Shown here: positions 45,045 through 54,737 of the stretch, in pieces | Position numbering within the stretch: position 1 is the stretch's first letter | Layout: the number at the start of each line of letters is the position of its first letter | Notes under the pieces: generated by a model | The model's input: the letters and a program-made list of their open reading frames with translations, nothing else | Database searches by the model: none | Told to the model about the DNA's origin: nothing | Source of the DNA: Limosilactobacillus reuteri | GTDB lineage: Bacteria > Bacillota > Bacilli > Lactobacillales > Lactobacillaceae | DNA: 64,000 nucleotides | Assembly (NCBI RefSeq): GCF_003072625.1 | Contig: NZ_CP027805.1 | Location: forward strand, 1,300,001-1,364,000 | Reading direction: 5' to 3' | Program-made: the position numbers and the translations under genes

Positions 45045-47465
45045 CTATTTTGCAACGATGTTAACGATCTTGTTAGGGACAACAATGACTTTTTTAATAT
45101 CCTTGCCATCAGTAAACTTCTTAACATGTTCGTTTGCTAAAGCAAGTTGTTGTGCTTCATCGCGGTCAGTATCCTTGGCCATCTTAATCTTAGCCCGTAC
45201 CTTACCGTTAACTTGAATAATCATTTCAACTTCATCTTCAACTAAAGCTTTTAGATCGTAAGTTGGCCATGGTTGATAAGTGATAGTATCACTCTCACCA
45301 AATTGACTCCAGAGTTCTTCAGCCATGTGCGGCATGATTGGTGCAATCATCTTTACAAAGCCTTTCATGTATTCAACTGGTAAATCATCAACCTTGTAGG
45401 CTTCGTTGACAAAGACCATCAATTGAGAAATAGCCGTATTGAAGTGCATCCGTTCGTAGTCTTCGGTAACCCTCTTAACAGTTTGATTGTAAACCTTGGT
45501 AAGCTTACCATCATTGAAAGTGGATACCCGGTCACGGAGGTGGTTATTATCATCCATCAACAACCGCCATACACGTTGAACCCACTTATTAGCACCATGA
45601 AGTCCCTTTTCATCCCAAGGCACAGATTCTTCAAGTGGTCCCATAAACATTTCGTAAAGACGTAAAGTATCAGCCCCATATTGGTCAACAATGTCATCAG
45701 GGTTAACAACATTACCTTTGGACTTCGACATCTTTTCATGGTTTGAGCCAAGAATCATCCCCTGGTTAACAAGCTTCATGAATGGTTCTTTAGTTGGTAC
45801 GAGACCGAGGTCATAAAGAACCTTATGCCAGAATCGAGCATAGAGCAAGTGAAGAACAGCGTGTTCAGCCCCACCAACATAGAGATCAACTGGTGACCAG
45901 TAATCAAGGGCTTCTTTTGAGGCAAATTCCTTGTTATTATGTGGATCAGTATACCGGAGCCAGTACCATGATGAACCGGCCCACTGTGGCATAGTGTTGG
46001 TTTCACGAAGACCATGACGACCATTTTCGTCATAAACGTTAACCCAATCTTCAACATTTGCTAATGGACTTTCACCAGTTCCTGATGGTTCGATGTTATC
46101 AGTCTTTGGTAATTCAAGTGGAAGTTCATCTTCTGGAACTAATGAGGTTGTCCCATCATCCCAGTGGATAACTGGAATTGGTTCACCCCAGTAACGTTGC
46201 CGACTGAAGATCCAATCACGAAGACGGTAGTTAACCTTCTTATGACCAGCATCGTGTTCTTCAAGCCAATCGATCATCTTTTGCTTTGCATCAGCAATAT
46301 TTAAACCATCCAGGAAGCCAGAATTAATGTGTTTACCATCGCCATCAAAAGCACCTTCTGAAACATCTGCGCCTTCAATAATAGGTTTGATTGGCAAGTC
46401 AAACTTAGTAGCAAAGTCATAATCCCGTTGATCACCGGAAGGAACAGCCATTACTGCTCCGGTTCCGTATGAGGCAAGCACGTAATCACTGATCCAAATT
46501 GGCAGTTTTTCACCGTTAACTGGATTAATGACGTAAGAACCAGTAAATACCCCAGTCTTATCCTTATTTAAGTCAGTCCGTTCAAGGTCAGACCGCCGTG
46601 ATGCTTCTTCCTTGTACTTTTCAACTTCCGCTTTGTGTTCTGGTGTTGTCAATTGATCTACTAATTCTTGTTCAGGAGCAAGAACTACATAGGAAGCACC
46701 AAAGAGCGTGTCTGCCCGGGTCGTAAATACTTCAATCTTAGTATCTTCATCCCCCACAACTGGGAAAAATACTGACGCACCTTCTGAACGACCGATCCAA
46801 TTACGTTGCATTTCCTTAACGCTTTCTGGCCAATCAACAAGGTCAAGGTCATCAATCAAACGGTCCGCATAAGCAGTAATCTTTAAAACCCATTGACGCA
46901 TTGGCTTACGGTAGACGGGATAGCCGCCACGTTTAGTCTTGCCATCTTCAACCTCTTCGTTGGCAACAACTGTTCCACCCATAAAATCAGGGGCCCAGTT
47001 AACCATAATTTCACTTTCGTAAGCAAGCCCCTTCTTGTAGAGTTGTTCAAAAATCCATTGAGTCCACTTGTAGAATTTAGGATCAGTCGTATTTACTTCC
47101 CGGTCCCAGTCATATGAGAACCCTAGTGATTGGATTTGGTCACGGAAATGATCAATATTTTTGTTCGTAAAGTCCTTAGGGTTATGGCCAGTCTTTAATG
47201 CATATTGTTCAGCTGGTAAACCGAATGCATCCCACCCCATTGGATGTAAGACATTAAAGCCTTGCATCCGCTTCATCCGTGACATTACATCGGTTGCCGT
47301 ATAACCTTCTGGGTGACCAACGTGGAGTCCTTGACCAGATGGATATGGGAACATGTCTAATGCATAATATTTCTTTTGGTCCTTATTAAGGTCTGCTTTG
47401 AACGTTTCATTCTTTTTCCAAAACTTTTGCCACTTTTTTTCAATCATCTTATGATCGTAAGCCAT
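45045..47465 (-). CDS. leuS: Leucyl-tRNA synthetase
   Basis: LeuRS charges tRNA-Leu. The 806 residues include the class I HIGH-type motif in [15 protein letters not shown], the long CP1 editing domain that removes mischarged amino acids, the KMSKS motif in [15 protein letters not shown], and the C-terminal anticodon domain. AAGGAG lies before the ATG. A T-box leader precedes the gene, so leucine limitation should raise its expression. Confidence 0.98.
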   Translation of the reverse strand: MAYDHKMIEKKWQKFWKKNETFKADLNKDQKKYYALDMFPYPSGQGLHVGHPEGYTATDVMSRMKRMQGFNVLHPMGWDAFGLPAEQYALKTGHNPKDFTNKNIDHFRDQIQSLGFSYDWDREVNTTDPKFYKWTQWIFEQLYKKGLAYESEIMVNWAPDFMGGTVVANEEVEDGKTKRGGYPVYRKPMRQWVLKITAYADRLIDDLDLVDWPESVKEMQRNWIGRSEGASVFFPVVGDEDTKIEVFTTRADTLFGASYVVLAPEQELVDQLTTPEHKAEVEKYKEEASRRSDLERTDLNKDKTGVFTGSYVINPVNGEKLPIWISDYVLASYGTGAVMAVPSGDQRDYDFATKFDLPIKPIIEGADVSEGAFDGDGKHINSGFLDGLNIADAKQKMIDWLEEHDAGHKKVNYRLRDWIFSRQRYWGEPIPVIHWDDGTTSLVPEDELPLELPKTDNIEPSGTGESPLANVEDWVNVYDENGRHGLRETNTMPQWAGSSWYWLRYTDPHNNKEFASKEALDYWSPVDLYVGGAEHAVLHLLYARFWHKVLYDLGLVPTKEPFMKLVNQGMILGSNHEKMSKSKGNVVNPDDIVDQYGADTLRLYEMFMGPLEESVPWDEKGLHGANKWVQRVWRLLMDDNNHLRDRVSTFNDGKLTKVYNQTVKRVTEDYERMHFNTAISQLMVFVNEAYKVDDLPVEYMKGFVKMIAPIMPHMAEELWSQFGESDTITYQPWPTYDLKALVEDEVEMIIQVNGKVRAKIKMAKDTDRDEAQQLALANEHVKKFTDGKDIKKVIVVPNKIVNIVAK

Positions 47466-47474
47466 ATTTTTCTA

Positions 47475-47725
47475 CTCCTTATTCTGATTTTGATGATCGT
47501 AATAAAAATGTCCCGTAGAAATCAATCTACGAGACGAAATAACTCCGCGGTACCACCCGTTTTCCATGGAAGCCATGGCGCTTAGGCCCTTAACGCGGTA
47601 AACGTCATTACCTACTAGGATTCAGTAATAATCACATTTAGATGAGTTCGTAAATGACCGGTCTCCTGTTCACACCACCACAGGATCTCTGTTGAGCTCG
47701 CCAAAAACTACTATTTCTATTACGA
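47475..47725 (-). promoter_or_regulatory. T-box riboswitch leader of leuS
   Basis: The antiterminator sequence GGGTGGTACCGCGG at 47545-47558 (minus) is the T-box hallmark; downstream CGTCTCGTAGATTG and CAATCTACG-type arms form the terminator, ending in a T-rich tract before the leuS ribosome site. Further 5' are the long stem I and other stems. A CTC in ACGAACTCATC of stem I is a candidate leucine specifier; I could not verify the fold. Confidence 0.92.
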
Positions 47726-47787
47726 TCAAATATTTAACGCCTATTTTAACAACCACCGTTAATGATTGCAAGCGTGTAACTAAATTA

Positions 47788-48975
47788 TTAGCCTAAAATT
47801 TCTTTTAATTCGTCAACTTTATCAAGGTGTTCCCATGGTAAGTCCACATCAGTTCGACCAAAGTGACCATAAGCAGCAGTTTGCTTGTAAATTGGCCGCT
47901 TCAAGTCAAGCATTTCAATAATTCCAGCTGGACGTAAATCAAAAACCTTTCGAACAGCCGCAATTAATTCTTCTTCTGAACGGGTACCGGTACCATAAGT
48001 ATTAATCATGATCGATACTGGTTCTGCTACACCGATGGCATAAGCAACTTGAATCTCAGCCTTCTTAGCGTAACCAGCTGCAACAATGTTTTTAGCAATG
48101 TAACGCGCAGCATAACTTGCAGAACGGTCAACCTTAGTAGCATCCTTTCCAGAAAAGGCTCCACCACCGTGATGGGCAGCCCCACCATAAGTATCAACAA
48201 TAATCTTCCGTCCTGTTAAACCGGCATCTCCCTGCGGTCCACCGATTACAAACCGACCTGTTGGATTAATGAAGTACTTAGTTTGGTCATCAAGGTACTT
48301 AGCTGGAATGACCGCTTCAATCACTTGTTCTTTAATATCCTTTTTAATTTGATCAAGTGAAACCTCTGGATCATGCTGGGTACTTAAAACAACGGTGTCA
48401 ACACGTAACGGCTTGTCATTCTCATCGTATTCTACGGTTACTTCGGCCTTTGCATCTGGACGAAGGTAAGAGATAACGCCATCCTTACGTAATTGAGCAA
48501 TCTTACGCATTAACTTATGGCTTAAAACCAATGTTAATGGCATATATTCAGGTGTTTCGTCAGTAGCGTAACCAAACATCAATCCTTGGTCACCGGCACC
48601 AATCTTATCAAGCGGATCAGCTTCACCTTCACGCGTTTCTAAGGAGTCATCAACCCCTTGCGCAATGTCCGGTGATTGTTCATCGATTGCAGTGATAACA
48701 GCACAATTATCAGCATCGAAACCGTACTTACCATCTGTATAACCGATCTTACGAATTGTGTCACGCACAATCTGTTGGATATTAACGTAGGCCTTAGTAG
48801 AAACTTCACCAAAGACTAATACTAGTCCAGTAGTAACTGAGGTTTCAACTGCAACCCGTGAATCAGGATCTTTCTTAAGCAATTCATCTAAGATCGCGTC
48901 ACTGATTTGGTCAGCAATCTTATCTGGATGTCCTTCTGATACTGATTCGGATGTAAATAAATGTCGTTCTGCCAT
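47788..48975 (-). CDS. metK: S-adenosylmethionine synthetase
   Basis: MetK makes S-adenosylmethionine from methionine and ATP. Motifs are [13 protein letters not shown] near the start, the [12 protein letters not shown] signature, and the loop [15 protein letters not shown]. The 395 residues are normal. The ribosome site GGGGGAA is embedded in the SAM-binding leader described next, so translation is under feedback control by its product. Confidence 0.97.
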   Translation of the reverse strand: MAERHLFTSESVSEGHPDKIADQISDAILDELLKKDPDSRVAVETSVTTGLVLVFGEVSTKAYVNIQQIVRDTIRKIGYTDGKYGFDADNCAVITAIDEQSPDIAQGVDDSLETREGEADPLDKIGAGDQGLMFGYATDETPEYMPLTLVLSHKLMRKIAQLRKDGVISYLRPDAKAEVTVEYDENDKPLRVDTVVLSTQHDPEVSLDQIKKDIKEQVIEAVIPAKYLDDQTKYFINPTGRFVIGGPQGDAGLTGRKIIVDTYGGAAHHGGGAFSGKDATKVDRSASYAARYIAKNIVAAGYAKKAEIQVAYAIGVAEPVSIMINTYGTGTRSEEELIAAVRKVFDLRPAGIIEMLDLKRPIYKQTAAYGHFGRTDVDLPWEHLDKVDELKEILG

Positions 48976-48978
48976 TTT

Positions 48979-49072
48979 CTAATTCCCCCATATTCTATTG
49001 AAACTCTCAAATAGTTTGTAGTTGCGGTTACAAGGCATCTTCACGTTCAGACGTGAATCCTATCGGGAATTG
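48979..49072 (-). promoter_or_regulatory. SMK-box (SAM-III) riboswitch of metK
   Basis: On the minus strand the leader reads AATTCCCGATAGGATTCACG, a stem (CACGT / ACGTG), then GATGCCTTGTAACC and, 25 bases later, the Shine-Dalgarno GGGGGAAT. This is the conserved core of the SMK box found before metK in Lactobacillales. In that family, SAM binding makes the 5' TTCCC pair with the GGGGGAA ribosome site and blocks translation. The pairing is visible here. Confidence 0.95.
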
Positions 49073-49135
49073 CTTTATAACGAGAATAATCTTAGCATAA
49101 TTGTCAACCAACAATCAATGTTAATCCTTACATTC

Positions 49136-49675
49136 TTACTTTAAACGGGCATTGACCATCCCCACCGCTGTCATGAAAGAGTAAATAATTGTCGGACCAA
49201 CAAATTTAAATCCATCCTTCCGCATTTGCTTGGCTATTTCTTCCGAAGCCGGCGTTTTAGGAGCTAATTCAACATCGGTAGTTAACCCCAAGTCTTGCGG
49301 TTGATCATCAACAAAGCTCCACATATAATCATCAAACATCCTTCCCGCTTTCCGTAATTTTAAAATCACTTGTGCATTATTAATTACTGCTAATATTTTA
49401 CGACGATTACGAATAATAGTTTCATCCTCGCATAATCGATTAATATCTTCAGCAGTAAAGGATGCCACTTTTTCAATATTAAAGTTCGCAAATGCCTGGT
49501 TAAATGCTTCTCGCCGCCGCCAGATTGTTTGCCAAGTTAAACCGGCCTGAAATAATTCTAAAGAAAGCATTGCAAATAACTGCTGGTCATCATGAACTGG
49601 AAATCCCCAGTAATGATCATAATAGTCCTGCATTTCCGGTGTCGCATTTGCCCATCGTGGCCGTTTAAGTGTCAT
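49136..49675 (-). CDS. tag: DNA-3-methyladenine glycosylase I, zinc-site residues missing
   Basis: Tag excises 3-methyladenine from alkylated DNA. The 179 residues align with the family through WANATPEMQDYYDHYWGFPVHDD, MLSLELFQAGLTWQTIW (the conserved Glu is present) and FKFVGPTIIYSFMTAVGMVN. However, the zinc-snap residues of E. coli Tag are not here: the N-terminal Cys of the RCxW motif is Pro (RPRW), the YHDxEW His is replaced (YYDHYW), and the protein ends just before the C-terminal His and Cys. Either a zinc-free variant or a shortened member. Confidence 0.88.
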   Translation of the reverse strand: MTLKRPRWANATPEMQDYYDHYWGFPVHDDQQLFAMLSLELFQAGLTWQTIWRRREAFNQAFANFNIEKVASFTAEDINRLCEDETIIRNRRKILAVINNAQVILKLRKAGRMFDDYMWSFVDDQPQDLGLTTDVELAPKTPASEEIAKQMRKDGFKFVGPTIIYSFMTAVGMVNARLK

Positions 49676-49703
49676 TATTAATACCTCTTTTTTGGTTTTA
49701 AAA

Positions 49704-49737
49704 TAATAGGGAGCAGAAATTTTCTCCTCCCTAATTT
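49704..49737 (-). terminator. Intrinsic terminator of the MFS gene
   Basis: On the minus strand TAGGGAGGAGAAAA pairs with TTTCTGCTCCCTA, followed by TTATTTTAAAA. Confidence 0.7.
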
Positions 49738-49754
49738 TATATACGAATTTTTGG

Positions 49755-51194
49755 TTATTTTGTACTTTTTTCTTTATTAGTATTTTTTAGCATAAATGCT
49801 AGTATGAGACCAATCAATTCAGTGATGATCATGCCGATAAATACCAAATGATAGCCGTGAAGGGAATCAACTTGAGCCGAACTTCCCCGTTGAAGTGCAT
49901 TTGAAGTAGCAACCGTTAAGATCAGTGTTGAAATAGTAACACCCGCGGATCCGAGAACTTGCCGGACAGTTGTTATTACGGCTGTTCCGTGGGGTACTAA
50001 TTCATCAGGCAAGGCGTTTGCTCCCAGTGTGACAGCTGGCATCATTACAAAGGCATTTCCACCTTCAATCACCATTGCGCAAAGGATCATTCCCAATAAG
50101 CTGAGATGATTAAGGACGATTAATCCAGCAACCCAGCCAATGATAATCATAAACATTCCCACCAGCATTGTCGGTTTAAACCCAATTTTATCAGCCAATT
50201 TTCCTGACAAAGGATTCAGGATACTAAGAAAAGCAGCTCCAGGCACTAGGGCCATTCCAGAAACAAATGGACTAACTTTTAATACTCCCTGATAATAAAG
50301 GGGGAAAATAATTGTCGTTACAATTAAGGCAATATATGAAATCGATGTTAAAAGAATTGCTAAATCATAATTAAAAGTCTTCAATACCCGCAATTCTAAT
50401 AGTGGATGCTTAAGATGAAGTTGTCGAATACAGAACCAGATAACCGCAATAAGACTAACGATAAAAATCACTGTATTTATTCCCCATGCAGGATTAGTTT
50501 TTCCAGCTTGGTCAACAACGTACATAATTCCAATTAATCCAACTAGTAAGATTACTGATAGCCAATCAAGGTTCGTTTCATGCCGTTCCATTACGTCTTG
50601 GATCAATCCGCTAGCAGCCATTAAAATAATTATGGAAATAACAAGCATGAACAGGATAAAAAGGCTCTTCCAGCTAAAGAACTTTAGAACAATTCCTGAA
50701 ACAATCGGTCCACAGGCAAGGGCAGATCCCATTACCAAACCAGCAATCCCCATCGTTGAGCCCCGCTCTTCTTTAGGCGTAATCTCAAGCAAAACAGTTT
50801 GGTATGATGGGAATAAAACTCCGACAGCAAAAGCTTCCATGGCCCGTCCAATCATCATAAACCAGAAACCATTAATTCCCCAAGATGATGGTGTTAAAAC
50901 AATAATCAAGGATCCGATATCAAATAGTCCTAGTGCTCCAATAAACATTGTCTTAAAACTCATATTGTTGAGCATCCATGGGCTAATTGGCATGCTGACA
51001 CACATTACGAGCATAAAACCAGTCGTCAGCCATTGAACGGTTGATGCTGAAATTCCAAAAGCGTTCATTAAAGTTGGATAGGCAGTTGACAACGATGATT
51101 GACTAATTGACATCGTAAAGGTACCAACTAGTAAAGTAAAAATAAACCAAAAGCGACTATAGCTTTTTCCATTACGTGCGATACTTTGATCCAT
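49755..51194 (-). CDS. MFS drug/solute efflux transporter, DHA2 (14-TM) type
   Basis: The 479 residues have fourteen hydrophobic segments and the DHA2 hallmark sequences: SSLSTAYPTLMNAFGISASTVQW in TM1, GRAMEAFAVGVLFPSYQ (motif B/C region) and RGSTMGIAGLVMGSALACGPIVSG, typical of proton-driven export of drugs or toxic compounds. The substrate is unknown. It is divergent from perR, and a PerR-like box sits just downstream of its own -10, which suggests induction by peroxide stress. Confidence 0.9.
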   Translation of the reverse strand: MDQSIARNGKSYSRFWFIFTLLVGTFTMSISQSSLSTAYPTLMNAFGISASTVQWLTTGFMLVMCVSMPISPWMLNNMSFKTMFIGALGLFDIGSLIIVLTPSSWGINGFWFMMIGRAMEAFAVGVLFPSYQTVLLEITPKEERGSTMGIAGLVMGSALACGPIVSGIVLKFFSWKSLFILFMLVISIIILMAASGLIQDVMERHETNLDWLSVILLVGLIGIMYVVDQAGKTNPAWGINTVIFIVSLIAVIWFCIRQLHLKHPLLELRVLKTFNYDLAILLTSISYIALIVTTIIFPLYYQGVLKVSPFVSGMALVPGAAFLSILNPLSGKLADKIGFKPTMLVGMFMIIIGWVAGLIVLNHLSLLGMILCAMVIEGGNAFVMMPAVTLGANALPDELVPHGTAVITTVRQVLGSAGVTISTLILTVATSNALQRGSSAQVDSLHGYHLVFIGMIITELIGLILAFMLKNTNKEKSTK

Positions 51195-51210
51195 ATCATT
51201 CTCTCCCTCT

Positions 51211-51225
51211 TTAGAATAATTATTA
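51211..51225. promoter_or_regulatory. Putative PerR box in the MFS 5' region
   Basis: TTAGAATAATTATTA matches the Bacillus PerR consensus TTATAATNATTATAA at 12 of the 14 defined positions (differences at positions 4 and 14). It lies 17-31 bases before the MFS start codon, just after the predicted transcription start. Confidence 0.6.
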
Positions 51226-51239
51226 TCTGACCGTTAATT

Positions 51240-51268
51240 ATTATATGTTTTGAATTAGTGAATGTAAA
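51240..51268 (-). promoter_or_regulatory. Promoter of the MFS gene
   Basis: On the minus strand TTTACA (51263-51268) and TATAAT (51240-51245) are 17 bases apart. Confidence 0.7.
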
Positions 51269-51277
51269 TGTTATAAT
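51250..51277 (+). promoter_or_regulatory. Promoter of perR
   Basis: TTGAAT (51250-51255) and TATAAT (51272-51277) are 16 bases apart. It overlaps the divergent MFS promoter, so the two may compete for RNA polymerase. Confidence 0.7.
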
Positions 51278-51286
51278 GTCAATAGA

Positions 51287-51301
51287 TTATAATTATTTTA
51301 A
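51287..51301. promoter_or_regulatory. Putative PerR box at the perR transcription start
   Basis: TTATAATTATTTTAA matches TTATAATNATTATAA at all but one defined position. It covers about +4 to +18 of the perR transcript, where bound PerR would block its own gene. Confidence 0.7.
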
Positions 51302-51317
51302 GAAAGGGGACGACATT

Positions 51318-51773
51318 ATGGCAGAAGCAGAATTTGATCGAGCTCTTGACCATCTCCGTGAAAACAAGGTTCGTCTTACTCCCCAGCGGAAAACTATCTT
51401 AAATTACTTAATCAATCATCATACTCATCCAAGTGTCGAAATGATTTATGATGACCTTAAAGACACAGTTGCCAATATCAGCATGGCAACTGTTTATAAT
51501 TCTCTAAAACTCTTCGTTGATTATAATCTCGTAATTGAGCTAAAAAATGGAGACGGCAGTACCCACTTTGACTATTTCGGCCACCCGCATTATCATGTCG
51601 TCTGCGATAATTGTGGTAAGATTTCTGATGTTTTTGATGAACATTTTACTGCAATCACGAAAGAATTAACGGTTATGACTCATGAAAAGACTGGCTATCT
51701 AGTTACAGGAAATAACATCGAAGTCCATGGCATTTGTCCCGAGTGTCAACGTAAATTACATTTGAATCGTTAG
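51318..51773 (+). CDS. perR: Fur-family regulator, PerR type
   Basis: I start at the ATG at 51318 (MAEAEFDRAL), preceded by AAAGGGG; an upstream in-frame ATG lies before the promoter elements. The 151 residues have the Fur winged helix (VRLTPQRKTILNYL, SMATVYNSLKLF), a regulatory-metal cluster region (HFDYFGHPHYHVVC) and two Cys pairs for structural zinc (CDNCG and CPECQ). Fur, Zur and PerR look alike, but the PerR-like boxes at its own promoter favour peroxide sensing. In that family, peroxide oxidises metal-binding His residues and releases DNA. Confidence 0.88.
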   Translation: MAEAEFDRALDHLRENKVRLTPQRKTILNYLINHHTHPSVEMIYDDLKDTVANISMATVYNSLKLFVDYNLVIELKNGDGSTHFDYFGHPHYHVVCDNCGKISDVFDEHFTAITKELTVMTHEKTGYLVTGNNIEVHGICPECQRKLHLNR

Positions 51774-51774
51774 T

Positions 51775-51808
51775 AAAAAATTCCCCGAGTTTTCGGGGAA
51801 TTTTTTAT
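51775..51808. terminator. Bidirectional intrinsic terminator
   Basis: AAAAAATTCCCCGA pairs with TCGGGGAATTTTTT between convergent perR and the permease gene, with A and T runs on both sides. Confidence 0.92.
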
Positions 51809-53151
51809 GCTTTCTTTTGTGTTAATGAAGCAACGGCAAGAATTGCAAACCAAGCTAAAGTTAGTATGAGAGCAATTAAAGTCTGTTTCTCCATACATAA
51901 AACAATTAGCACAATAAAAAGAAAAACTAAAATAACATAGTCAGTAAAAGGTGCGCCTGGCATCTTGAAGGTCCTCGATTGCGGATGTTGACGAATATAT
52001 TTTAAATGTGCCAAGATGATAGCAGCCCACACAAAGAGAAAACTCGTGGTAGCAATACTGGAAACAAAAGTAAAAACTCCTTCTGGCATTACTAAGTTTA
52101 AGATAGCGGCAATTCCAATAACAATTGCAGAAATAATAACCGCTGTTGCAGGCACCGACCGTTTAGATAAGCGACTAATCTTACGGATAACAGGCCGGTG
52201 AGCAGTAGAGGTTAACTCGGCCAACATCCGACCAGTTGTATATAGAGAACTATTACAAGCAGAAGCCGCAGCAGTAATTACTACAAAATTAACGATACTA
52301 GCAGCCCCCGGAAGACCGATGTCGCGAAAAACAAGGACAAACGGACTATTGCTTGGTGAAAGTTTACTCCACGGATAAATGCACATAATGACAGCCAAAG
52401 CACCGATATAAAAGAGCATAATTCGAACAGGAATGCCATTAATTGCCTTAGGAATAACAACTTTAGGGTTCTCTGCCTCAGCGGCTGTCACCCCTACCAT
52501 TTCAATTCCAACAAAGGCAAATACAACCATTTGAAAAGAAAGCATGAAGCCCTTTGTCCCGGTAGCAAAAAAGCCCCCATCATTAACTAAATTAGCAGGA
52601 GTAGCGAGATAGCCGCTTGCCGAATGAAAATGAAGTAAAACTAAAATGATACCAACGGCAATTAAAATAACAATTGCCAAAATTTTAATAAGGGCAAACC
52701 AAAATTCGAGTTCACCAAACGTACTAACAGTCATTAGATTTAATCCCAATAAAATTAGGAGAGTTACTAATCCAGGTAACCATTGCGGAACTTGAGGGAA
52801 CCATAGTTGAAAATATAATCCAATGGCGGTAACTTCGGCCATCGCCAATGCTAGCCAACACACCCAATAAGCCCAACCCATTACGAAACTCACGCGATTA
52901 CCAAGATAATCACGAATAGCATCCATAAACGAATGATAATGTAAATCGGAAAGAAGTAACTCCCCCAGGGCCTGCATAATTCCAAAGCAAATAATTCCAG
53001 TAATTAAATATGCTAAAAGAATTGCTGGACCAGCAGCGTGAATTCCCTTCCCCGATCCGAGAAATAATCCCGTCCCAATTGTTCCACCAAGCGCCATTAA
53101 TTGAATATGACGACTTTTAAGTTTACGCGTAAATTCTTGTTTTTCTGCCAT
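51805..53151 (-). CDS. Amino acid permease (APC superfamily, AAT family)
   Basis: The 448 residues have twelve hydrophobic segments. The signatures of the amino acid transporter family are LKSRHIQLMALGGTIGTGLF at residues 11-30, GWAYWVCWLALAMAE, and FVGIEMVGVTAAEAENPKVVIPKAI near 210-235. Members import amino acids such as proline, GABA, serine or aromatic ones with protons; the substrate cannot be read from the sequence. It is monocistronic and converges on perR. Confidence 0.9.
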   Translation of the reverse strand: MAEKQEFTRKLKSRHIQLMALGGTIGTGLFLGSGKGIHAAGPAILLAYLITGIICFGIMQALGELLLSDLHYHSFMDAIRDYLGNRVSFVMGWAYWVCWLALAMAEVTAIGLYFQLWFPQVPQWLPGLVTLLILLGLNLMTVSTFGELEFWFALIKILAIVILIAVGIILVLLHFHSASGYLATPANLVNDGGFFATGTKGFMLSFQMVVFAFVGIEMVGVTAAEAENPKVVIPKAINGIPVRIMLFYIGALAVIMCIYPWSKLSPSNSPFVLVFRDIGLPGAASIVNFVVITAAASACNSSLYTTGRMLAELTSTAHRPVIRKISRLSKRSVPATAVIISAIVIGIAAILNLVMPEGVFTFVSSIATTSFLFVWAAIILAHLKYIRQHPQSRTFKMPGAPFTDYVILVFLFIVLIVLCMEKQTLIALILTLAWFAILAVASLTQKKA

Positions 53152-53287
53152 TGATCCTCTCTCTTCCTCAATAATTGAAGTTTTATTAATCCTAGTTAGG
53201 TTTACTAGTCATTACTAAAAAAATCAACTATGATATATAACATTGAAAACCTATTATATACCATTCTTCGTAGAAGGAGAAATAACT

Positions 53288-53854
53288 TTGCACGCATTAG
53301 TTCACTGGATTCCATTTCTTATTTATTTCTTTTCAGGGTCTGTCCTTGTCACCCATAATCACCTTTGGGCAAAATTTTCTAACTTCAGCCAGCATATTAC
53401 AATTGCAACCTTTTTTATCTATTTAACTGCTATCGACTGGCTTTGTCTAACCCCTTCGATGTTTAATTTTAGTTCTGCTAATAAACTTTTATTTTATTTT
53501 CACGGCGTACCATTTAATATCATCCCCCTCCAAGGACTCAGTCAAGAATTTTTCTTAAATATTGTGATGACCTTGCCACTAGGAGTTTATCTTTATTTAA
53601 TTAATCACCAAATGCCCTTCAGTCGTGCTATTCTCTACGGCTTTTTCTTCAGCTTATTTATCGAGTGTAACCAATTTGTTTGCGACCTTCTTTTCCATAT
53701 TGGAAGGGTCGCCGATGTGGATGATTTGATTAGCAATACCATCGGAACTACAATTGGTTTTGCAGTAATGATCATACTTGATCAAACGATTTTTCATCAA
53801 GTTATTAAACAATTTATGCTAGTAGGTGGAAAATCTGATAAACTGAATAACTGA
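53288..53854 (+). CDS. VanZ-family membrane protein
   Basis: AAGGAG at 53274-53279 fits a TTG start at 53288 (M)HALVHWIPF; the frame is open upstream to 53243 but without a ribosome site. About 188 residues with five or six hydrophobic segments carry the VanZ motifs NIIPLQGLSQEFFLNIVMTLPLGVYL and IECNQFVCDLLFHIGRVADVDDLISNTIG. VanZ gives low-level teicoplanin resistance in enterococci; the role of chromosomal relatives is unknown. The next small gene starts 11 bases later. Confidence 0.85.
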   Translation: MHALVHWIPFLIYFFSGSVLVTHNHLWAKFSNFSQHITIATFFIYLTAIDWLCLTPSMFNFSSANKLLFYFHGVPFNIIPLQGLSQEFFLNIVMTLPLGVYLYLINHQMPFSRAILYGFFFSLFIECNQFVCDLLFHIGRVADVDDLISNTIGTTIGFAVMIILDQTIFHQVIKQFMLVGGKSDKLNN

Positions 53855-53865
53855 GGTGGTAAAAG

Positions 53866-54033
53866 ATGATTACAAATGAACAAAGAGCGCATGATATTGC
53901 TCTTACCTTACTACAATCCCGAGCAAAAGATCTAAAGCCAATCGAAGCATATCATGAATATGTCAATTCATTATTACCAATCTTAAAGGAGATTGATAAG
54001 GATTTTCCCAACGGTATTAAAGAGCACCTTTAA
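53866..54033 (+). CDS. Small soluble protein (55 aa) after vanZ
   Basis: The 55-codon frame starts ATG at 53866 with a good GAGGTGG ribosome site 7 bases upstream, and begins 11 bases after the VanZ gene stop. It reads MITNEQRAHDIALTLLQSRA, then EAYHEYVNSLLPILKEIDKDF, helical and charged. The family is not one I can name. The spacing, the ribosome site and the terminator right after it argue for a real gene co-transcribed with vanZ. Confidence 0.72.
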   Translation: MITNEQRAHDIALTLLQSRAKDLKPIEAYHEYVNSLLPILKEIDKDFPNGIKEHL

Positions 54034-54052
54034 TTTCCCGGGAAATTACGAC

Positions 54053-54090
54053 AAAAGCCGAAAGAAAAAGAAATTTTCTTCCGGCTTTTA
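54053..54090 (+). terminator. Intrinsic terminator after the vanZ operon
   Basis: AAAAGCCGAAAGAAAA pairs with TTTTCTTCCGGCTTTT, followed by T-rich sequence. Confidence 0.85.
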
Positions 54091-54201
54091 CTATTTCATC
54101 CTATATGTATTATACTACCTTGTTGAGATTTCCTTTCTTCTTGTTTTATCAATCCAATTGAACTATGATATTAATGATTTTATTTTTAGGGAGGTTTTTC
54201 A

Positions 54202-54726
54202 ATGTTTGAAGAAACTAAAAAGGGCTTTGACTGGTTTAGCTTAATTGTTGGAATCTTATTTATTATTGCTGGAATTGCATCATTCATGCGGCCAGATAAA
54301 ACCCTTCACTTCTTAGCCATTGTTGCCGGAATTGCTTTTATTTTCCGCGGAATTTATGAATTATGGTTCCGTCAGCGAATTGGTCGGATCTTAGGAGAAA
54401 CCTCAGGTTGGTTAATTTTTTCTGCAATTTTAGATATTATTTTAGGGATTATTTTCCTTTTCCAACCAAGTTTTGGGGTACTCTTCATTGCTATTATCTT
54501 TGCTATCTGGTTCATTCTTGACTCTATCACTGAATTGCTCAGTGCCAAGTTTTTCAAGGAATTTCATCGGGAATACTACTGGTTCATTGTAATTCTAGCA
54601 ATTTTGAGTTTGGTGTTAGGGGTTATTCTTTTATTTAGCCCATTACTTTCCGCTATTACAGTGGTATGGTTAGTTTCAACATTCTTGATTGTTTTCGGAA
54701 TCATGAAACTTATTCAAGCATTTTAA
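54202..54726 (+). CDS. DUF308 (HdeD-like) membrane protein
   Basis: The 174 residues form six hydrophobic segments in three hairpin pairs, with Pro and Arg between (SFMRPDKTLHFLAIVAGIAFIFRGIYEL, ILDIILGIIFLFQP, LSLVLGVILLFSPL), the pattern of the HdeD/DUF308 family, in which enteric HdeD supports acid resistance at high density. GGGAGG precedes the ATG. It is monocistronic with a terminator after it. The 110 bases before it hold its AT-rich promoter (TATGAT at 54164-54169). Confidence 0.85.
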   Translation: MFEETKKGFDWFSLIVGILFIIAGIASFMRPDKTLHFLAIVAGIAFIFRGIYELWFRQRIGRILGETSGWLIFSAILDIILGIIFLFQPSFGVLFIAIIFAIWFILDSITELLSAKFFKEFHREYYWFIVILAILSLVLGVILLFSPLLSAITVVWLVSTFLIVFGIMKLIQAF

Positions 54727-54737
54727 CGTATACCTTA

